The translations under genes were made by a program, and so were the position numbers. Positions 59,428-64,000 of a DNA stretch of 64,000 bases are shown here, in pieces. The DNA is taken from positions 372,001-436,000 of the forward strand of contig NZ_JAFFZS010000002.1 in the NCBI RefSeq assembly GCF_016921115.1, written 5' to 3'. Each line of letters begins with the position of its first letter. Positions within the stretch are counted from its first letter, which is position 1. The notes beneath the pieces were generated by a model that saw only the letters and a list, made by a program, of their open reading frames with translations, searched no databases and was not told the DNA's origin. Origin of the DNA: Streptomyces actuosus (lineage in GTDB: Bacteria; Actinomycetota; Actinomycetes; Streptomycetales; Streptomycetaceae).

Positions 59428-60147
59428 ATGTTCCCGCAGCCCCCACCGTCCCGGCGGTCCCCCCGCTCCCCGCATGTCCCGGCCTCGGACCTGCCCGTCC
59501 TGCCGTACCGCAAGCCGACCAGGGGCCGCGACTACTGGGTGCTGGACGACGTCCTGCCCGACGTGGACGCCGTACGGCAGCGCTGCCTGGCCAAGGACGA
59601 GGACGACTGGGTCAAGGGGTATCCCCACACCGCGGAGACCTGGCCGGGGCTGCGCACCATGCCGGGCCTGGAGTCCGGCGAACTCGCGCGCGTGGAGCGG
59701 CTGGTGAGGAAGGCGACCGGGGCGAAGGAGCTGTGGGTGCAGCAGGCGCCCGGCGGCGGCACCCTCAACCACAACTGCATCCAGGTCGTCGGCGAGGGCG
59801 AGAGCGAGCCCCGCCCGCACACCGACTCGCGCGCCCTGTGCCGGTACGCGGCCGTGCTCTACCTCAACCCCGACGTCCCGAAGGGCTGCGGCACCAGCTT
59901 CTACCGGCAGTCCCTGCCGGGCGGCCGACTCGGCGGCAACGTCGTACAGGCCCCCCACACCAACCTCGTCGAGGCCCTCGGGACGCGGTTCGTCGCGCCC
60001 GACGCCTTCGAGGAGGACGTGAACGTCCCCCACCGGTACAACCGCCTCCTGCTCTACCACGCCAACCTCGTGCACAGCGCGACCGGTTACACCGGCCGCA
60101 CGCTGGCGGAGAAGAGGATGACCGCGGTCTTCTTCTGGATGGCGTGA
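59428..60147 (+). CDS. 2OG-Fe(II) oxygenase-like protein (DUF6445-like)
   Basis: A 239-residue double-stranded beta-helix protein. The iron triad is visible: His131 and Asp133 in EPRPHTDSRALCRYAAVLYL, His216 in YHANLVHSATGYTG, followed by RTLAEKRMTAVFFW with the Arg that binds 2-oxoglutarate. The N-terminal 35 residues are Pro/Ser/Arg-rich and probably disordered. ATG 59428 is 11 bases after a tacatt hexamer. Substrate unknown; relatives hydroxylate small molecules or proteins. Confidence 0.85.
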   Translation: MFPQPPPSRRSPRSPHVPASDLPVLPYRKPTRGRDYWVLDDVLPDVDAVRQRCLAKDEDDWVKGYPHTAETWPGLRTMPGLESGELARVERLVRKATGAKELWVQQAPGGGTLNHNCIQVVGEGESEPRPHTDSRALCRYAAVLYLNPDVPKGCGTSFYRQSLPGGRLGGNVVQAPHTNLVEALGTRFVAPDAFEEDVNVPHRYNRLLLYHANLVHSATGYTGRTLAEKRMTAVFFWMA

Positions 60148-60321
60148 CCCGGGCCGGGGCCTCGGCCCTGCGGATGCCGCCCGCCGGCCCGCCCGTTCCG
60201 CCGGCGCGCCCGCGCGCCTCGGTGTCCGGGCCGCCCCGTGTCCCGGCCCGGCCCGGCCCGTGCGGTCCGCCGACCCGGCCGCGGCGGCACGGAATGCGGC
60301 CCCGACGAGGGGGCCCACTCG

Positions 60322-61989
60322 TCAGGCGGGCTTCAGGCCCGGCTCGCCCACCTCGGTCACGAAGGACGCGGCCGTGGCGAGCGGTGCGCCGGGCCGCGTG
60401 ACGGCGGAGACGGTGCGGAAGGCGGCCCGGGCCGCGTCGTGCCCCAGGTCGACGCGTACGTAGCCGCGCTTGCCGTTGTAGAACTTCATGTGGGGGTTGG
60501 CGGTCATGAGCGTGTCCCAGTTGTCGGGCCGCACGCTGCCGTCCCGGCCGCTGGCGATGGACGTGCAGGTCAGCTCTGTGCCGACGGTCCTGGAACGGGG
60601 GTCGTCGAAGTTCTCCTTGAGGTCGAAGGCGTAGCCGACGTGCACGTCCCCGGACAGCACCAGCCAGTTGGCGAGGCCCGCGGACCGCGCCGCGTCCATC
60701 ACCCGGCGGCGGGAGGCGGGGTAGCCGTCCCAGGCGTCCATGGAGACCGTGGAGACGGCGTCGAGGTTGAACCGGCGCTGGGCGAAGCAGACCTGTTGCG
60801 GCATCACGTTCCACAGGGCCTTCGACGACCGCCATCCGTCGATCAGCCACCGCTCCTGGGCGTCGCCGGTCATCGTGCGGGAGGGGTCGGTGCTCTCGGC
60901 GCCGGGCACGTGCGGCCGGTCGCCGTAGGCCTGGTCGGAGCGGTACTGCCGGGTGTCGAGGATGTCGAACTGGGCGAGGGATCCCCAGCTCAGGCGCCGG
61001 TAGAGCCGGGCGTCCGGGCTGCTCGGCAACTGGGAGGCGCGCAGGGGCTGGTTCTCCCAGAAGGCACGGTAGGCCGCGGCGCGCCGCACGAGGAACTGCT
61101 CGGGCGGGTCGCCGTTCTCGTCGACGGTGCCGGCGTAGTTGTTCTCCGTCTCATGGTCGTCCCAGGCGACGACGAACGGGTGCGCGGCGTGGACCGCCCG
61201 CAGGTCCGCGTCGCTCTTGTACAGGGCGTAGCGCATGCGGTAGTCGGCCAGCGTGGTGGCCTCGCGGTCGAACACCGCCGGTAGCCGCCGGTCGGTGTAG
61301 CCGCGGGCCCCGCCGGTCGCGTCGACGGCGTATTCGTACAGGTAGTCGCCCAGGTGGAGGACCATGTCCACGTCCTCCTGGGCGAGATGCCGGTGGGCGG
61401 TGTAGTAGCCGTCGCTGTAGCGCTGGCAGGCGACTGAGGCGAGGCTGAGCCCGGGGGTGGCGGCGCCCGCGGCGGGCGCGGTGCGGGTGCGGCCCGTCTC
61501 GCTGATCCAGGAACCGACGCGGAAGCGGTAGTGGAAGACGGTCGCCGGGGGGAGGCCCCGGACGTCGACGTGCACGCTGTGCCCGTACTCCGGGAAGGCG
61601 GTGGCGGTGCCGGACCGCACGACGGAGAGGAAGCGCTCGTCCAGCGAGAGTTCCCACCGCACCGGAACGCGTTTCTCGCCGAGGCCGCCGTCCGCCTCGA
61701 AGGGGGCGGGGGCCAGCCGCGTCCACAGCAGGACCGAGTCCGGAAGCGGGTCGCCGGACGCCACGCCGAGGGTGAACGGGTCCTCGGTGATCCGGCGCGT
61801 CCGCGACACGGGTGCGGCCATGGCGCCCTGCGCGGGCAGGTTGGTGGCGAAGGCGAGGGCCGCGGCCGCCGCGGTGAGGGTCAGGAATCTACGGCGGCCG
61901 ACGTGCGGGGCGGCGGCACGCAGCACCGCGTCGTGCGGGGAGGGGTGTCGCGGCTCGGTCGGTGCGGTGTGGTGGCCCGTGCGCGCCAT
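60322..61989 (-). CDS. PhoD-type alkaline phosphatase/phosphodiesterase, Tat-exported
   Basis: A 555-residue secreted enzyme releasing phosphate from mono- and diesters outside the cell. A twin-arginine signal is present (GRRRFLTLTAAAAALAF, Arg32-Arg33). The N-terminal PhoD_N domain (about 65-165; TLGVASGDPLPDSVLLWTRL) is followed by the catalytic domain with metal motifs MVLHLGDYLYEY, AWDDHETENNYA, LSGDVHVGYAF and the Cys ligand in LASVACQRYSDGYY, typical of the Ca/Fe PhoD centre. Usually part of the PhoP regulon; no clear PHO-box direct repeats were seen upstream. Confidence 0.95.
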   Translation of the reverse strand: MARTGHHTAPTEPRHPSPHDAVLRAAAPHVGRRRFLTLTAAAAALAFATNLPAQGAMAAPVSRTRRITEDPFTLGVASGDPLPDSVLLWTRLAPAPFEADGGLGEKRVPVRWELSLDERFLSVVRSGTATAFPEYGHSVHVDVRGLPPATVFHYRFRVGSWISETGRTRTAPAAGAATPGLSLASVACQRYSDGYYTAHRHLAQEDVDMVLHLGDYLYEYAVDATGGARGYTDRRLPAVFDREATTLADYRMRYALYKSDADLRAVHAAHPFVVAWDDHETENNYAGTVDENGDPPEQFLVRRAAAYRAFWENQPLRASQLPSSPDARLYRRLSWGSLAQFDILDTRQYRSDQAYGDRPHVPGAESTDPSRTMTGDAQERWLIDGWRSSKALWNVMPQQVCFAQRRFNLDAVSTVSMDAWDGYPASRRRVMDAARSAGLANWLVLSGDVHVGYAFDLKENFDDPRSRTVGTELTCTSIASGRDGSVRPDNWDTLMTANPHMKFYNGKRGYVRVDLGHDAARAAFRTVSAVTRPGAPLATAASFVTEVGEPGLKPA

Positions 61990-62548
61990 CTGACGTCCTC
62001 TCGATCAGCGGGGAGCGGCCACGCATACTAATCAGGCAAAAGGCCATCAAGTGGGGCGACTTGCCGCTGCGGTCACACGGGAGGGCGCGGTGGTTCCAGA
62101 GCCGCCGCCGGTTCGTCGCCCGGGTGCGGGCGGCCCCGGCCCCGCCACCGACGGCGGCTCGGGGCGGGGGCGGGCGGGCCGGTGCCGGGCCCGCCGGCAT
62201 CGCGGACCGCCCACCGGATCGGCGGGAGCGCGGGGGCGTGCCCTCGGCGGGGAGCGGCGGGCGTCCGGGGTGCGGCCGGGGCGGCGGACGCAGGGCGCGT
62301 GCATGAGCCCGGGGGGCGACCCTGCGGGCATCGCGGCCCTGGCCCGGCACCGTGCCGCGACGGCACGCGAGCGGGCGGGCCGGGCCGAGGCGGTGGCCCG
62401 GACCCGGGGGAAGGTCGCCCTGCGCACCGGGAGTGACGTCCGCCGCCGGCTGGCCGGCGGGCACCGCCGGATCGCCGCCGTCCAGATCTCCTCGGGCCGG
62501 GGGTGAGCGCCGTGGTGCAGATGCCGGGCGGGCTGTTCCGGCCGGGGC
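61990..62548. other. Long G/C-rich intergenic region
   Basis: Apart from the phoD leader (61990-62050, with atactaatcaggcaaaaggc as an AT-rich promoter part) there is only G/C-rich DNA and one questionable short frame (62303-62506). Confidence 0.4.
62303..62506 (+). CDS. Questionable small basic protein
   Basis: A 67-residue frame from ATG 62303, rich in Arg/Ala, reading IAALARHRAATARERAGRAE and LRTGSDVRRRLAGGHRRIAA as amphipathic helices. There is no ribosome site and no recognised family. It may be an artefact of base composition. Confidence 0.3.
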   Translation: MSPGGDPAGIAALARHRAATARERAGRAEAVARTRGKVALRTGSDVRRRLAGGHRRIAAVQISSGRG

Positions 62549-62782
62549 TCAGAGGCCCAGGGCGACGGCGACGCGCGTCAGCTCGGCGGTGCTGGTGATG
62601 TCGAGCTTGGCCCGGATGCGGCGCAGGTAGGTGTCGACGGTGTGCTGGGAGAGCCCCATGTGGCGGGCGGTCTGGACGTAGGTGCGCCCGGCGGCGATGT
62701 GCCGCAGCGTCTCCCGTTCGCGGGGCGCGAGCGCGGCCACGGGGCCGGTGGTCCGCGGAGCGGGGGTGAGGAGGGGGCGCAT
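62549..62782 (-). CDS. Orphan LuxR-type helix-turn-helix protein
   Basis: A 77-residue protein consisting almost only of the LuxR/GerE HTH: LAPRERETLRHIAAGRTYVQ, TARHMGLSQHTVDTYLRRIR, AKLDITSTAELTRVAVALGL. There is no receiver or ligand domain. ATG 62782 fits. Short LuxR proteins act as DNA-binding co-regulators (as RamA- or GerE-like forms). No partner kinase nearby. Confidence 0.88.
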   Translation of the reverse strand: MRPLLTPAPRTTGPVAALAPRERETLRHIAAGRTYVQTARHMGLSQHTVDTYLRRIRAKLDITSTAELTRVAVALGL

Positions 62783-63336
62783 GAGGGCCTCCGGCGGGGG
62801 GCGAGGCGGCGGGAGCTGACCGTTTCGAGTGCTTTGCTCTCGTATGAACAGCCTCGGCGCCCCGCTTCATGACGGCGTCCTCCGACTGCCACAGGCGCGT
62901 CACAGGAAACCCGGACGGGTGTGGGTGCCCCCGGGCCCGAGCGGCTCTGCCGGACGTCCGAGGCTCACTCGGAGGGCTCTCCCCGATGGCCGATGCGCAC
63001 CCGAACGGCACCCCCGGCGTCCGAGGTGCACCCGAACGGCCCCCCTCGGGTGCCGTGGACGTGCCGCGTGTGCAGCGCGCCGCACGCGGCGGTACGGGTC
63101 GGCGCGGCCGGGGCTCGGGGTCCTCGGGGGTGTGCGGCAAGGAGAGCCCCCTGGCCTGCGGCTCCGGTGCCGGGCGGGGTCTCCCGTCGCGCCGGCGGGT
63201 CCGCGGACACCCCCGCGGGGGTCCGTGGGGGTGCCGGCGCGCTCCGGGGGTGCGGGACCACCGGACGGTGAGCGCCGGGGGCACGTGACGGCGTGGTGCA
63301 GTGAGCTCGGGCCGAACCGCACATACCGTGCAGAAT
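62783..63336. other. Intergenic region without recognised gene
   Basis: G/C-rich DNA; it contains a direct repeat gcacccgaacggc (about 62997-63009 and 63028-63040) and the AT-richer leader of the next gene (cagaatatgacgaagcgact). Confidence 0.45.
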
Positions 63337-64000
63337 ATGACGAAGCGACTAATCGCCTACCTTGCCTGCCTCGCGGCGCTGCTCGTCGCCGGTCTCGGTG
63401 CCGCCGCCCCCGCGAGCGCCCGGCCCCCGGTCCGCCCCGGCCATCAGGTCCCCTCGATCCACCTGGTCCGCCCGGGGCAGTCCATCCAGGACGCCGTGGA
63501 CGCCGCAGCGGAGGGCGACACCGTCCTGCTGCTCCCCGGCACCTACCGGGAGAGCGTCAAGGTGACCACCCCCGGTCTCACCCTGCGGGGCATCGGCCGC
63601 CGCACCGTGATCACGCCGGGCACGGCGAAGGCCCCCGGCAGCTGCGCCGCGCGCGGCAACGGGATCTGCGTGATGGGCGCCAAGGACCGCGACGTCCGGG
63701 GCGTCACCGTCGCCGACCTGACGGTCACCGGCTTCCCCGGGAGCGGGGTGTTCGCCATGGCGACCGACCGCCTGACCGTGCGGAACACGACCGCCGCGAG
63801 GAACGGCGTCTGGGGCATCGCCCTGGAGCACTCCGTCCGCGCCACCCTCCGCGACAACACCGCCCGGGACAACGGCGACGCCGGCCTGTTCCTGGCGAAC
63901 ACCGTCAAGTCCGAGGAAGGCGCCGAGGACACCCGCGGCACGGTGGTCGAGCGCAACCGTCTGGAGGGCAACCGCATCGGCGTCACCGTCCGGCGGTTGC
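63337..64000 (+). CDS. Secreted right-handed beta-helix protein, NosD-like (3' truncated by window)
   Basis: The first 221 codons of a longer gene. A signal peptide (MTKRLIAYLACLAALLVAGL, cleavage near APASA) is followed by the NosD-type start VRPGQSIQDAVDAAAEGDTV, LLLPGTYRESVKV and PbH1 coils (VTVADLTVTGFPGSGVFAM, DRLTVRNTTAARNGVWGIA, ATLRDNTARDNGDAGLFLA). Such proteins are extracellular polysaccharide-binding or lyase-like. ATG 63337 lies in a locally AT-rich stretch. The remainder is outside the window. Confidence 0.9.
   Translation, partial: MTKRLIAYLACLAALLVAGLGAAAPASARPPVRPGHQVPSIHLVRPGQSIQDAVDAAAEGDTVLLLPGTYRESVKVTTPGLTLRGIGRRTVITPGTAKAPGSCAARGNGICVMGAKDRDVRGVTVADLTVTGFPGSGVFAMATDRLTVRNTTAARNGVWGIALEHSVRATLRDNTARDNGDAGLFLANTVKSEEGAEDTRGTVVERNRLEGNRIGVTVRRL

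Noticed and set aside
62000..62060. PHO box upstream of the PhoD phosphatase
   Set aside because: PhoP-type 11-bp direct repeats (GTTCACC-like) could not be found in the leader.

Overview
The window is chromosomal DNA of a Streptomyces (or very close actinobacterium). GC content is very high, GTG and even TTG starts are common, and overlapping ATGA/GTGA start-stop junctions are frequent. Family markers of the genus are present: a mycothiol-dependent isomerase, a DUF397/DUF5753/anti-sigma ATPase set, several SpoIIE-type phosphatases, a TQXA surface protein with an LAxTG sortase signal, and two TTA codons in one gene. No rRNA, tRNA or CRISPR array was recognised.

Layout. 0-20 kb is mostly ordinary core genome: the end of a branched-chain/2-oxo acid dehydrogenase E2 gene, two decayed genes, a GntR/MFS pair, an MDMPI-fold enzyme, a nitrilase-family amidase, a GlxA-type regulator with LURP-one and cupin neighbours, an M18 aminopeptidase, a FadE5-like acyl-CoA dehydrogenase, SseB-like, pirin, AI-2E-like transporter, a PAS-GAF-SpoIIE-ATPase phosphatase, and aspS. 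20-38 kb, between aspS and metG, is an accessory block. It holds a thioester-domain surface protein, an HTH/zinc-ribbon protein, an anti-sigma/XRE/DUF397 triad, an AbiEii-type nucleotidyltransferase, a PH-domain protein, a lower-GC pentapeptide-repeat membrane protein with TTA codons, a transposase scar, and a divergent gene cluster at 29.4-38.1 kb. One arm of that cluster encodes a cupin, a DJ-1 protein, a HAD phosphatase-like protein and a second DJ-1 protein. The other arm encodes a third DJ-1 protein, a VioB/RebD-type ferritin-like protein, a proline-rich mini-protein, a drug exporter, an ABM-VOC fusion, a VOC protein and an SDR. The cluster looks like an unassigned small-molecule pathway.

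38-48 kb holds metG, a vWA/TerF-like protein with an internal 14-residue repeat, FUSC, an EEP nuclease/phosphatase, membrane proteins, and a 71-bp tandem repeat array.

49-57 kb is the most unusual part. Four consecutive co-directional genes encode (i) a protein whose N-terminus looks like a caspase fold that has lost its catalytic residues, (ii) an EACC1-like small membrane component of conflict systems, (iii) a caspase joined through one membrane span to an extracytoplasmic solute-binding-like region and a vWA domain, and (iv) a solute-binding lipoprotein. Next to it, a 52-residue secreted peptide gene lies divergent to an XRE-TPR regulator, the layout expected of a peptide-sensing pair. I infer an outside-in, caspase-armed surveillance system. 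Its parts are readable; its trigger and outcome are not.

57-64 kb returns to ordinary content: a lipoprotein, nucleoside hydrolase, 2OG-Fe(II) oxygenase, PhoD alkaline phosphatase, an orphan LuxR HTH protein and a truncated NosD-like beta-helix protein.
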